The position numbers and the translations under genes are program-made. This document shows, one piece after another, positions 1-8,487 of a DNA stretch of 64,000 bases. Each line of letters begins with the position of its first letter. Position 1 is the first letter of the stretch. Under the pieces are notes generated by a model. The model saw nothing but the letters and a program-made list of their open reading frames with translations. It ran no database searches and was not told where the DNA came from. This DNA is from JANQEU01 sp965601455 (GTDB lineage Bacteria > Bacteroidota > Bacteroidia > Cytophagales > Cyclobacteriaceae), in NCBI GenBank assembly GCA_965601455.1, contig OZ271831.1, positions 4,464,001 through 4,528,000 of the forward strand, in the 5' to 3' direction.

Positions 1-1708
1 GGTTATATTCTCCAATGAATCTTTGTACGATCAAATCATTGCTCAGGGCGTGGACCTGGATGAGGATCTTAAAATCAGTCTGGAAGAAGCCGAACTGACC
101 AAAAAACTAGTACTCTCTGGCAAAGAGATCAATAATCTTAGGGGGCTACGGTTTTTCACCAACCTGGAACAACTGGGAATTTTCAATACATCTCTGACAA
201 CAATTGACGTTTCCGAGTTTAGTAAGCTGAAGTCATTACTCTTATATCAAAACCAGATCACCGCATTGGACTTGTCTGAGAACCAGTTACTCGAAGTACT
301 CGATTGTCAGCAAAATAAAATTGGAAGTTTAGATCTTTCGCATAACCCAATCATTCATTTTCTGCATGCCAGAAACAACGAGATAAGCGTAGTTGACATT
401 GAAAGCAATCCGGCACTCCGGTTTCTAAATCTCTCCGGCAACCAAATCGATTCCATACAGCTGGATAGAAACACAAAACTTGAGCACATAGATCTTTCGG
501 ATAACAATCTCTCTAGAATCAGCCTCTCCCAAAATCAAGAGCTTATTGAATTGTGGGTTGCCAGGAATGAGATAACCGATCTGGTTCTTCCCACAATTGA
601 AAGTAAAAATGCGCTTCGTACCCTCGATATCTCCTATAATCAACTAACTACGGTTGATCTAACTGCCTATGAATACCTTGAATTCCTCGATTTTTCAGGA
701 ATGCCGCAATTGGAGAAAGTTGTGGTCTGGTGGTGCATAAGGGAGCCAACCGCACTAAAAATGGACTACGCTGGCAGTGCAAATGCCTACATTGACGAAT
801 GCCCAAAGGACGAGTTTGACATCCCTGATAAACTCCTAAGAAAAAGACTAAGGCGTCATGATCAAAACGATGATGGAGGTATTTCAATTGAAGAAGCTGA
901 ATCAGTAGACAGCTTGACGCTTGAGGGTTGGTGGGGACATGGTGGAGAAGATCCGAATTTTATTAGAGATCCATCTGGTCTTGAGTACTTCAAAAACCTC
1001 AAATACTTGGACTTAGGTCATAATTCAATAAGAACTATCGATCTCTCAAATTTTTCAAAGTTGGAATATCTGAATTTGACTGAAAATGGAATAAAGTCTA
1101 TCGACTTACTAAATAATCTAGAATTGAGAAGTCTTTATTTGGGTGAAAATTACATGTTGAATGAGCTAAACCTGGAAGGAAATCCAAATCTTGAAAGGTT
1201 ATCAATAGTTAGTTGTTCCCTTGAGTCCTTAGATACACACTTCATTCCAAAACTCAACTGGCTATATATGGAATTCAACAGTTTTTCCAATATCGATGTT
1301 TCCTATTTACCGGAACTAGAATTTTTGTGGACCTGGGGCAATGATCTCGAACAACTCAACGTATCCAATAACAAAAAACTAATTGGTTTATCTATTGGGT
1401 CTGACCTAATTGAGGAAATTGATCTTATAGAAAACATTCTACTTCGAGAACTTTATATTTCCGGAAGTCCATTAAATGATATTAATGTTACTGAGAACAC
1501 CGAACTTCAGAAACTATTGATTTGGAACTGTCAAATTTCCAGTCTTGATATCTCTCAAAACACGAACTTGACACTTCTTGACCTATGGGATTTGACAAAC
1601 CTTGGCCAAGTCTGCACGTGGATAGAACCATTTCCTCCCGCCGGATTGAAACTTTCGATGAATGGAAGTCCAAGTATATTTTTTACTACGGATTGTTCTT
1701 TGCCCTGA
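1..1708 (+). CDS. EF-hand/leucine-rich-repeat protein, 5' truncated by window edge
   Basis: The reading frame is open from base 2 and runs off the left edge. The residues before the first possible start (TTG at 23) read VIFSNESL, matching VKFSSDSL in the downstream paralogue, so the gene really begins outside the window. The protein has two similar halves. Each opens with an EF-hand-like calcium loop (DLDEDLKISLEE near base 53; DQNDDGGISIEE near base 860), continues with about ten 21-residue leucine-rich repeats (pattern LxxLDLSxNxLxxIDLSxNxx), and closes with a cap containing a Trp/Cys motif (VVWWC mid-protein, QVCTWIEPFPP at the end) and a DC-containing tail. Function is unknown; a surface or adhesive role is inferred from the paralogue's lipoprotein signal. 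It lies about 200 bases upstream of that paralogue on the same strand and is clearly a tandem duplicate. Confidence 0.8.
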   Translation, partial: VIFSNESLYDQIIAQGVDLDEDLKISLEEAELTKKLVLSGKEINNLRGLRFFTNLEQLGIFNTSLTTIDVSEFSKLKSLLLYQNQITALDLSENQLLEVLDCQQNKIGSLDLSHNPIIHFLHARNNEISVVDIESNPALRFLNLSGNQIDSIQLDRNTKLEHIDLSDNNLSRISLSQNQELIELWVARNEITDLVLPTIESKNALRTLDISYNQLTTVDLTAYEYLEFLDFSGMPQLEKVVVWWCIREPTALKMDYAGSANAYIDECPKDEFDIPDKLLRKRLRRHDQNDDGGISIEEAESVDSLTLEGWWGHGGEDPNFIRDPSGLEYFKNLKYLDLGHNSIRTIDLSNFSKLEYLNLTENGIKSIDLLNNLELRSLYLGENYMLNELNLEGNPNLERLSIVSCSLESLDTHFIPKLNWLYMEFNSFSNIDVSYLPELEFLWTWGNDLEQLNVSNNKKLIGLSIGSDLIEEIDLIENILLRELYISGSPLNDINVTENTELQKLLIWNCQISSLDISQNTNLTLLDLWDLTNLGQVCTWIEPFPPAGLKLSMNGSPSIFFTTDCSLP

Positions 1709-1741
1709 ATTAATAGGCTCAATTTCATTTGAAAGAACGAC

Positions 1742-1757
1742 ATTAAGTTAACTTAAT
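1742..1757. repeat. 16-base perfect palindrome
   Basis: ATTAAGTTAACTTAAT is self-complementary over all 16 bases and lies in the spacer between the two LRR genes. There is no T-run, so it is not an obvious terminator. A protein-binding site is possible, but nothing shows it. Confidence 0.4.
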
Positions 1758-1912
1758 AATAATTCCCACCTATCACCCGTTAATACTAAAGGAGTTTTTT
1801 AGTGGGAGTTCCAAATTCCCTGAGTTGACTGTCAATAGGATCTTGAAAGTCTTGAATTGATTTTCGAAAACGCGAAAAGCGTTCTTCGGATGTAACAGAA
1901 CACTTGTGAATC

Positions 1913-3733
1913 ATGGCGATTATCGGTAAATTAAATACTACTCCTATCTCCAAATCAATGCATGACCCAATAAGACAGCTTGCTGCTTCAAGCAAGGATA
2001 TTATTCTTATCCTAAGTGCGCTTTTTCTTATTTCATGCGGTGACGATGAAGTAGAACCAAGAGTAAAATTTTCAAGCGACAGCCTCCTTGAGCAAATAAT
2101 TGCACGGGGTGTGGACCAGGATGGTGACCTCAAAATCAGTGTAGAAGAAGCTGAATCCACGAAAGAATTGATTCTTTCTGGAGTGGAAATAGATAATCTT
2201 GAAGGCCTTGATTTGTTTACCAGCCTCGAATACCTTGAGGTTACCAACACCTCATTGGAAAGCATTGATGTCTCCTTTTATGGTAATCTCCAAACGTTGA
2301 TTGTATATGAAAATGAATTGGCTGCACTGGATTTATCTCAAAATCAATTGCTGGAGACACTCGATTGCCATGGAAATAAAATCAGGGAGTTAGACGTATC
2401 CAACAGTCCCCTTTTACAAACACTGAATGCAGGGAATAACGAGATAAATTCCGTCGATATGGATAACAACGTTGAACTTAACATACTCGACCTTTCAGAC
2501 AATCAACTCAACTCCATCGACCTGGAAGGAAATGAAAAACTACAGGACTTAGACTTGAGTAACAATGGGCTCTCAGCACTCGATGTGACCAGAAATCAGG
2601 AACTCGTCAGTGTATGGATTGGTGAAAACCAGATTGATGAGCTTTTTCTGCCCGCAATTGATGGCGACAGCAAGTTGGATACACTTGACATTTCGTCTAA
2701 TCCGCTTATTGAGGTTGATATAACTAATTATCAAAACCTTCGATTTTTTGATTATTCCGAAATGCCTGAATTGCAAAAAATAATTGTGTGGTGGTGTGTA
2801 AGAACTCCTTCCGATTTAAAAATAGAGGACGCCGGCAGCGCAGAGGCATATATTGACGAATGCCCTAACGACGAGTTTGATATACCCGACAAGACCTTAA
2901 GGCTGATGTTGACAGGGGTTAGCTTCTGGGACAAAGAGACTAAAAATGTTGATCTCGATGGTGATGGTGGAATTTCAATAACTGAAGCCGAAGCTATAGA
3001 CACACTTTATTTAAGTGGCTGGGGAGGTCATGGTGGAGAGGGGCCTTATTTTGTAAAGGACCTTACTGGTTTGGAACACTTCAAGAATCTTAAATACCTG
3101 GAATTATGGAACAACGGTGTCCGGCAGATTGATGTCTCTGTATTTCCAAAGCTGGAGCATTTAGATCTGAGCGAGAATCAATTACAATCAATTGACCTTT
3201 CAGGAAATCCCTCCTTGAAAGAGGTTTACCTGGGTTACAACTCCGAATTAGATCAACTGAACCTGAACGGAAATCCTCTGCTTGAAAAACTATTTCTGTT
3301 TAGCTGCGCATTTGAAAGTCTGGATGTAGCAGCAGTCCCAAAACTCAAATCCTTGAACATTGGATCCAATAACCTTTCAAGCATTGACGTCTCCGGTTTA
3401 CCGGAACTGGAATTCCTGCTAACCACATGGAACGATATCGATGCTCTTGATTTATCAAATAATAAAAAACTAACAACTCTGGACTTTGGAGCGGATCAGA
3501 TCGTGAACATTGACCTCAGTCAAAACATTGAACTTCAGAAATTATACATTGCCCAAAGTGCCCTCACCAAACTAGACATTTCCCAAAATACGAAACTGGA
3601 AAATATTTACTTTTTCGATTTGCCAAACCTCGGTCAGGTTTGCACCTGGATTGATCCGTTTCCACCTACTGAAATGAAACTAGATGTAATCCAAACACCG
3701 AATGCTTTTTTTACTACGGATTGTAGCCAGTGA
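1913..3733 (+). CDS. EF-hand/leucine-rich-repeat lipoprotein
   Basis: Predicted surface or periplasmic lipoprotein, paralogue of the preceding gene. The longest frame starts at ATG 1913. The internal ATG at 1958 gives a better signal peptide: a short basic segment, then the hydrophobic stretch IILILSALFLISC with the lipobox cysteine followed by Gly-Asp-Asp. Two EF-hand-type loops are visible: DQDGDLKISVEE (about residue 68) and DLDGDGGISITE (about residue 347), the second matching every classical ligand position of the loop. Each is followed by about ten 21-residue LRRs and a cap (VVWWCVR; QVCTWIDPFPP; final TTDCSQ). A conserved GWGGHGGE segment follows the second loop. Calcium-stabilised adhesion or ligand binding is inferred; no enzyme motif is present. 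Confidence 0.8.
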   Translation: MAIIGKLNTTPISKSMHDPIRQLAASSKDIILILSALFLISCGDDEVEPRVKFSSDSLLEQIIARGVDQDGDLKISVEEAESTKELILSGVEIDNLEGLDLFTSLEYLEVTNTSLESIDVSFYGNLQTLIVYENELAALDLSQNQLLETLDCHGNKIRELDVSNSPLLQTLNAGNNEINSVDMDNNVELNILDLSDNQLNSIDLEGNEKLQDLDLSNNGLSALDVTRNQELVSVWIGENQIDELFLPAIDGDSKLDTLDISSNPLIEVDITNYQNLRFFDYSEMPELQKIIVWWCVRTPSDLKIEDAGSAEAYIDECPNDEFDIPDKTLRLMLTGVSFWDKETKNVDLDGDGGISITEAEAIDTLYLSGWGGHGGEGPYFVKDLTGLEHFKNLKYLELWNNGVRQIDVSVFPKLEHLDLSENQLQSIDLSGNPSLKEVYLGYNSELDQLNLNGNPLLEKLFLFSCAFESLDVAAVPKLKSLNIGSNNLSSIDVSGLPELEFLLTTWNDIDALDLSNNKKLTTLDFGADQIVNIDLSQNIELQKLYIAQSALTKLDISQNTKLENIYFFDLPNLGQVCTWIDPFPPTEMKLDVIQTPNAFFTTDCSQ

Positions 3734-3924
3734 AATGGTAGATCTTTTGAGATAATCTTACCAACTGTAGCCAAAACTAACACAAACCAAGGGCAGGAAC
3801 CAGTTATATAATCGGTGAACAGGAGTGAATATTAAAACTTGACCGAGGTAACAGTTGCACCACGACCTATTGACTGCTAACAACTCATTATGCTTGGAAA
3901 ATGGAAAACCGGATGATGTGAAAC

Positions 3925-3962
3925 GAAAAAACCCGCCTTCGCTCTAGCGAGCTTGGGCGGGT
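3925..3962 (-). terminator. Rho-independent terminator of tRNA-Ala
   Basis: Read on the minus strand, the arms ACCCGCC and GGCGGGT enclose an inner TCGC/GCGA pairing and are followed by a run of six T. The hairpin begins 6 bases past the tRNA 3' end. Confidence 0.85.
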
Positions 3963-3967
3963 GAGAG

Positions 3968-4041
3968 TGGAGAAGATGGGACTCGAACCCACGACCTCTT
4001 GACTGCCAGTCAAGCGCTCTAGCCAGCTGAGCTACATCCCC
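3968..4041 (-). tRNA. tRNA-Ala (anticodon GGC)
   Basis: The minus strand folds as a standard 74-base tRNA. It begins GGGGATGTAGCTCAGCTGG (acceptor and D arm), has anticodon arm CTTGA-CTGGCAG-TCAAG with T33 and anticodon GGC, and a T arm containing GGTTCGAGTCC. The acceptor stem has the G3-U70 wobble pair that marks alanine tRNAs. The discriminator base is A, and CCA is not encoded. A terminator follows directly. Confidence 0.95.
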
Positions 4042-4052
4042 AATTTTTATTC

Positions 4053-4106
4053 TGGGGATGTCGCAAAGCGCCTGTCCTGAATTTATTTCAGAAAGCTACA
4101 TCCCCA
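4053..4106. repeat. Inverted repeat containing a copy of the tRNA-Ala 5' end
   Basis: TGGGGATGT (4053-4061) and ACATCCCCA (4098-4106) are perfect inverted arms around a 36-base loop. The right arm is part of AGCTACATCCCCAA (4094-4107), an exact 14-base copy of tRNA positions 4030-4043. The loop also contains AAGCGC as in the tRNA. It looks like a decayed partial tRNA duplicate just upstream of the intact tRNA. Confidence 0.6.
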
Positions 4107-4233
4107 AATGGATTGCGAATTTAGTCAAAATCTTCATTTCTGACTCTCCTCACAAAAACGTTGCCTTTGGAATTACGACAATTTATCTGCAACTTCATTG
4201 AGACATTTTTTACCAACTACAACCAACTATCTT

Positions 4234-4644
4234 ATGTCAATCTTAACTATCTATCTTAAACACGTAGGTGATTTCGAAAACGGTGACCTACATTATTCAC
4301 TGGATAACCAGACATATCAAGAATTAACGGATCAAACTGATTTTGGCGTAAATCCCGGGGATCCGGTCGTTTTTTATGCTAAAGATGATTCAATCAAATT
4401 CATTGTTGATATCACAGTCGACGAAGACAAATCTGGAAGTACGATGGATCCGAATTTTTGGTCTCTAGAACCAACCGCGGTACCTAAAACAAAACGAAAG
4501 GTATTCCTGGGCGTAGCGAACCCTAAACTCAATGGGACACATGCAAAACCAAAATGGAATGGATTCTCAATCATTTACAAGCTTAAAAAGGGTCCAAAAA
4601 TCAAAGATCCGGGAATGAGACAACCTCCTCCTCCAGGTGCGTAA
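4234..4644 (+). CDS. Uncharacterised small protein with proline-rich tail
   Basis: The frame extends back to ATG 4198, but ATG 4234 (MSILTIYLKHVGDFENGD) removes an implausible leader and gives 136 residues. I do not recognise the family. The sequence is hydrophilic and probably beta-rich, with no signal peptide or membrane segment, and ends GMRQPPPPGA. A central segment (DPNFWSLEP) and a basic stretch (PKTKRKVFLG) stand out. Its end overlaps the start of the sensor kinase gene by 8 bases, so the two are probably co-transcribed and translationally coupled, and it may be a partner of that signalling protein. That link is inferred only from position. Confidence 0.6.
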   Translation: MSILTIYLKHVGDFENGDLHYSLDNQTYQELTDQTDFGVNPGDPVVFYAKDDSIKFIVDITVDEDKSGSTMDPNFWSLEPTAVPKTKRKVFLGVANPKLNGTHAKPKWNGFSIIYKLKKGPKIKDPGMRQPPPPGA

Positions 4645-6535
4645 CTTTACATATCCATTCATTTGGCTGGTCATTATCAAAGTGGTCAGCCTTCTACCTT
4701 TTGAGGTATCTGCACAAAATCAAAGGAAAACAGATAGTCTTATTCAGGTACTACAGTCTTTGAATACCAATGAAGAAAGAATTCCACTGCTCGCGGAGGT
4801 AGCTTACTTATCAAATAATCCACAAATCAAAATCACTTATGGTAATGAGTTGATTAGTTTGATCAAGGACCAAAGTGATGTAAACCGTTTAATTGCCGTC
4901 TATGGGGAAATAGCGACTGCTTATAAACTCCTGGGAGATTTGGACCTTGCTGTAGAAAATTTTTTCATCAGCGCAGCGTATGCAGATTCAGTGAAAGACG
5001 AATTGGCTAAGGCCGATGCTTTGGCAAACATCGCGATGGTTTACAACTCAAAAGGAGAATATCGAAAATCATTAGAATTGAGTCAACGGGCCATTGATAT
5101 CTATGAGGAAACCCAAAATATATCAAGGCTCGCTGCTCAGTACCTCAACCATGGTAATACACTTTACTATCTTGATTTATTAGATAGTTCCATCAAATAC
5201 CTCCAAAAATCATATGATATCGTAGATAGTGAATATGTGACCTCCTATATCGACGGAACCATGGCTCTAGTCATGGCCAAAATCGGTGCCACCGATTCAT
5301 CTGAGGCCCTCCTGATGAAAGCACTTCAGACCTTTGCCAAATTCAGGGATAACTATGCTTTTTCGGATTGCCTGGTAAACTACGGTGGACTATTAATAGA
5401 TCAGGGAAAAATCGAAAAAGGTATGGGCTTTACCGCGCGAGGTTATCACCAGGCCCGGGCTAATGGCCTGAAGGAACAAATCCAAAATGGAGCAAAAATT
5501 CTATCAGAAGCTTATCGAATTCAAGGTAATTACCCGAAAGCCTTAGAATATCAAACAGCTTATTACGCCTATCGCGATAGTTTGATTAATGCCGAATCCA
5601 TTCAGAAAATAGCTGATCAAAGGACAGCATATGAAGTTGGGCAAAAACAGGCAGAGGTCGATCTTCTGCAAGCACAGCGTGAAACACAGCGGATTGTCGT
5701 TATCTCTTTAATCATTGTACTTACCATCATTTTCGCTTTTGCTATTGTAATTCTTCGCTTTTACCAATCGAAAAACAGGTTGAGCAAGGAGTTGGCCTTA
5801 CAAAAAGAACAGCTAGAAGCTCTAAACAACACCAAAGACAAGTTTTTCTCTATCATCTCTCATGACCTCCGAAGTCCGGTTGCAGCCTTTATGGGTCTGT
5901 CCAGAATGATCAAATTGATGGTGAAAAATAAGCAGACGGATGATCTGCTTGAGCTCACTGGAGAGATAGACACATCGGTCGATCGATTATCCAGCTTACT
6001 AGATAACCTTCTTAATTGGGCCACACAACAACAGGATCATATTCCTTATATCCCTGAAAAAATTGACATTAAGACAATCATTGATGATCTCTTTGGAGTT
6101 TTTGCCAACATGGCTCATTCAAAGAAAATTGAACTGGTCAACGAAATTATGGAGCCCGTCCTTTTATGGGCAGATAAAAACACTACTGCCACCATTTTTC
6201 GTAACCTCATTAACAATGCCCTGAAATTCACCAAAGAAGGCGGAAAAGTCATTGTAGCTTTCGACGAACAAAACAGAATTGCCATTAGCGACACAGGTAT
6301 TGGCATGAATACGGAAAAGATTGAAAAAGTACTGCAGGAATCGGAGTACAAAAGCTCTTACGGTACTGCCGGTGAAAAGGGCCTCGGACTAGGTCTTCAA
6401 CTGGTAAAGGAATTCGTTAAATTGAACAAAGGAAATCTTGAGCTTTATTCGGAGGAAAGCCGTGGAACCACGTTCAGCATCACCTTACCCATGTTTGTTG
6501 AAACTGAAGAAAAAACCGAATCGTTACCTTCCTGA
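4637..6535 (+). CDS. TPR-containing sensor histidine kinase
   Basis: Membrane sensor kinase of the form common in Bacteroidota. A GTG start at 4637 gives a cleavable signal peptide (hydrophobic core, then EVSAQ). A periplasmic domain of several tetratricopeptide repeats (about residues 40-320, with pairs such as ALANIAMVYNSKGEYRKSLE) leads into a short coiled coil, one membrane span (about 352-374) and the cytoplasmic kinase core. The H-box is FFSIISHDLRSPVAAF with phospho-acceptor His409; the N-box is NLINNALKFTKEGG (about 523-536); the G boxes are SDTGIGM and GEKGLGLGLQLVKEF. All catalytic motifs are present. No response regulator is adjacent, so the partner is unknown. The start overlaps the upstream small gene. 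ATG starts are absent near the signal peptide. Confidence 0.92.
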   Translation: MRNFTYPFIWLVIIKVVSLLPFEVSAQNQRKTDSLIQVLQSLNTNEERIPLLAEVAYLSNNPQIKITYGNELISLIKDQSDVNRLIAVYGEIATAYKLLGDLDLAVENFFISAAYADSVKDELAKADALANIAMVYNSKGEYRKSLELSQRAIDIYEETQNISRLAAQYLNHGNTLYYLDLLDSSIKYLQKSYDIVDSEYVTSYIDGTMALVMAKIGATDSSEALLMKALQTFAKFRDNYAFSDCLVNYGGLLIDQGKIEKGMGFTARGYHQARANGLKEQIQNGAKILSEAYRIQGNYPKALEYQTAYYAYRDSLINAESIQKIADQRTAYEVGQKQAEVDLLQAQRETQRIVVISLIIVLTIIFAFAIVILRFYQSKNRLSKELALQKEQLEALNNTKDKFFSIISHDLRSPVAAFMGLSRMIKLMVKNKQTDDLLELTGEIDTSVDRLSSLLDNLLNWATQQQDHIPYIPEKIDIKTIIDDLFGVFANMAHSKKIELVNEIMEPVLLWADKNTTATIFRNLINNALKFTKEGGKVIVAFDEQNRIAISDTGIGMNTEKIEKVLQESEYKSSYGTAGEKGLGLGLQLVKEFVKLNKGNLELYSEESRGTTFSITLPMFVETEEKTESLPS

Positions 6536-6563
6536 AAATCAAAGGATATAACTCAAATCTTCC

Positions 6564-6594
6564 TTTCCGATTACGTATTTTCTCCTTAATTTCG
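6564..6594 (+). promoter_or_regulatory. Possible promoter of atpDC
   Basis: TTTC (6564-6567), 19 bases, then TAATTTCG (6587-6594), compared with the Bacteroidota consensus TTTG-N19-TAnnTTTG. There are two mismatches. It lies 39 bases before the atpD start. Confidence 0.35.
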
Positions 6595-6632
6595 CAGTCG
6601 ATTTCAATAAACCAACATCTTAAACATTTCAA

Positions 6633-8141
6633 ATGGCTAATAAAGGAAAAATCACCCAGGTCATCGGTCCGGTAGTCGACGTGAGCTTTGATGTAGAGGG
6701 TGCAAAATTGCCCAAAATTCTGGACGCTCTGGTAGTAACACGTCCGGATGGAACAGAAATCGTTCTTGAAGTTCAACAACACCTGGGAGAAGATACCGTC
6801 AGAACGATCGCTATGGATGCAACTGATGGAGTAATGAGGGGACAGGAAGTAGTGGATACCGCTACAGCCATCACAATGCCAACAGGTGAAGATATTAAAG
6901 GTCGTCTATTCAACGTGGTAGGACAAACCATCGATGGTATGCCCCAACCAGAAGGAAAAGAAGGACTTCCTATACACAGACATCCTCCTACTTTCGAAGA
7001 GCTTTCTACGTCTACCGAAGTTCTTTATACAGGTATTAAGGTAATTGACCTGATCGAACCCTACGCAAAAGGAGGTAAGATTGGTTTGTTCGGTGGAGCA
7101 GGTGTTGGTAAAACTGTATTGATCCAGGAATTGATCAACAACATTGCAAAAGCGTATTCAGGTCTTTCCGTATTTGCCGGAGTTGGTGAAAGAACGCGGG
7201 AAGGAAATGACTTACTGCGAGAAATGATTGAAGCCGGTATCATCAATTACGGAGATGATTTCAAGAAATCAATGGAAGAAGGTGGTTGGGACCTTTCCAA
7301 AGTATCACCTGATCAACTAAAGGATTCAAAAGCAACCTTCGTTTTCGGCCAGATGAATGAACCTCCGGGAGCAAGAGCAAGGGTGGCACTTTCGGGACTA
7401 ACTGTTGCCGAGTACTTTAGAGACGGTGACGGTTCAGGACAAGGAAGAGATATTCTTTTCTTCGTGGATAACATTTTCCGATTTACACAAGCTGGATCGG
7501 AAGTATCAGCACTTCTTGGACGTATGCCATCTGCTGTGGGTTACCAACCTACTTTGGCAACAGAGATGGGTGTGATGCAGGAACGAATTACGTCAACTAA
7601 GCATGGTTCCATTACTTCCGTACAGGCGGTTTACGTACCTGCTGATGATTTGACTGACCCTGCGCCAGCAACAACATTCTCTCACCTTGACGCTACTACC
7701 GTACTTTCAAGAAAAATTGCAGAATTAGGAATATACCCTGCTGTGGATCCTTTGGATTCTACTTCCAGGATTCTATCAGCAGACATTCTTGGAGACGAGC
7801 ACTACAACTGTGCCCAGCGAGTGAAAGAGATTTTACAGCGATACAAAGAACTACAGGATATCATTGCCATTCTGGGTATGGACGAACTATCTGATGAAGA
7901 TAAGCAGGTAGTACACCGAGCCAGAAGAGTACAACGATTCCTATCGCAACCGTTCCACGTGGCAGAAGCGTTCACCGGCCTTAGTGGTGAGTTGGTGGAT
8001 ATTAAAGACACCATCAAAGGTTTCAATGAAATCATGGACGGTAAGCACGATCATCTTCCTGAAGCAGCTTTCAACCTGGTTGGTACCATCGAGCAGGCTG
8101 TGGCTAAAGGTGAGAAATTATTAGCAGAAGCAGAAGCATAA
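6633..8141 (+). CDS. atpD: F1Fo ATP synthase subunit beta
   Basis: Catalytic beta subunit of the F1 sector, making ATP at the cytoplasmic face of the inner membrane. The 502-residue product carries the Walker A loop GGAGVGKTVL (about residues 154-163), the GERTREGNDL motif with the catalytic glutamate, the Walker B region DILFFVDNIFRF, and SALLGRMPSAVGYQPTL. The length fits the Bacteroidota subunit. The start MANKGKITQVIGPVVDV is typical. atpC follows after 3 bases, forming an atpDC pair; the remaining ATP synthase genes are not in this window, which is the usual split arrangement in this phylum. Confidence 0.98.
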   Translation: MANKGKITQVIGPVVDVSFDVEGAKLPKILDALVVTRPDGTEIVLEVQQHLGEDTVRTIAMDATDGVMRGQEVVDTATAITMPTGEDIKGRLFNVVGQTIDGMPQPEGKEGLPIHRHPPTFEELSTSTEVLYTGIKVIDLIEPYAKGGKIGLFGGAGVGKTVLIQELINNIAKAYSGLSVFAGVGERTREGNDLLREMIEAGIINYGDDFKKSMEEGGWDLSKVSPDQLKDSKATFVFGQMNEPPGARARVALSGLTVAEYFRDGDGSGQGRDILFFVDNIFRFTQAGSEVSALLGRMPSAVGYQPTLATEMGVMQERITSTKHGSITSVQAVYVPADDLTDPAPATTFSHLDATTVLSRKIAELGIYPAVDPLDSTSRILSADILGDEHYNCAQRVKEILQRYKELQDIIAILGMDELSDEDKQVVHRARRVQRFLSQPFHVAEAFTGLSGELVDIKDTIKGFNEIMDGKHDHLPEAAFNLVGTIEQAVAKGEKLLAEAEA

Positions 8142-8144
8142 TCC

Positions 8145-8414
8145 ATGTTCATAGAAATCGTAACACCGGACGAAAAAGTCTTCGAAGGAGAAGTGGAATC
8201 AGCCATATTGCCAGGTATCGATGGTTCTTTCCAGGTGCTTAACAACCATGCGCCGCTCGTTTCAACTTTGGGCAAGGGAGCTTTGACTATCAGAAGAATA
8301 GTAGAGAAAAGACCTGAAGAAATCGAAATGAAGATTGAAGGTGGTGCGATCGAGGTACTGAACAATAAAGTAGTGGTTCTTGCGGAAAAAATAGAGAAAG
8401 AGGTCGACAACTGA
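8145..8414 (+). CDS. atpC: F1Fo ATP synthase subunit epsilon (short form)
   Basis: Epsilon subunit of the F1 central stalk. The 89 residues cover only the N-terminal beta-sandwich (IEIVTPDEKVFEGEVES, PGIDGSFQVLNNHAPLVSTLGKG). The C-terminal helical hairpin found in longer epsilon subunits (about 135 residues) is missing, as is common in Bacteroidota, so the inhibitory arm mechanism is probably absent. It starts 3 bases after atpD and ends just before a strong terminator. Confidence 0.95.
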   Translation: MFIEIVTPDEKVFEGEVESAILPGIDGSFQVLNNHAPLVSTLGKGALTIRRIVEKRPEEIEMKIEGGAIEVLNNKVVVLAEKIEKEVDN

Positions 8415-8437
8415 TAATCGATCTCCTATCGAATCGT

Positions 8438-8477
8438 AAAAGCCGGTTTGACGTGAATGTCAGACCGGCTTTTTTTA
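8438..8477 (+). terminator. Rho-independent terminator of atpDC
   Basis: Stem AAAGCCGGTTTGAC / GTCAGACCGGCTTT (one G-U pair) with a short loop, followed by a T-run. It starts 24 bases after the atpC stop. Confidence 0.92.
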
Positions 8478-8487
8478 TATTAGGAGA

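Larger units (their letters stand above)
3734..4233. other. 500-base spacer holding a tRNA, its terminator and a tRNA-like repeat
   Basis: No protein-coding frame is convincing here. The stretch holds the tRNA-Ala gene with its terminator on the minus strand, and a 14-base direct repeat of the tRNA 5' end followed by unique sequence up to the next gene. Bases 3734-3920 show nothing recognisable. Confidence 0.6.

Noticed and set aside
1913..1957. First 15 codons of the LRR lipoprotein frame as true N-terminus
   Set aside because: The leader would place a polar stretch before the signal peptide. The ATG at 1958 gives a normal lipoprotein signal, so the longer start is doubted, although the full frame is reported.
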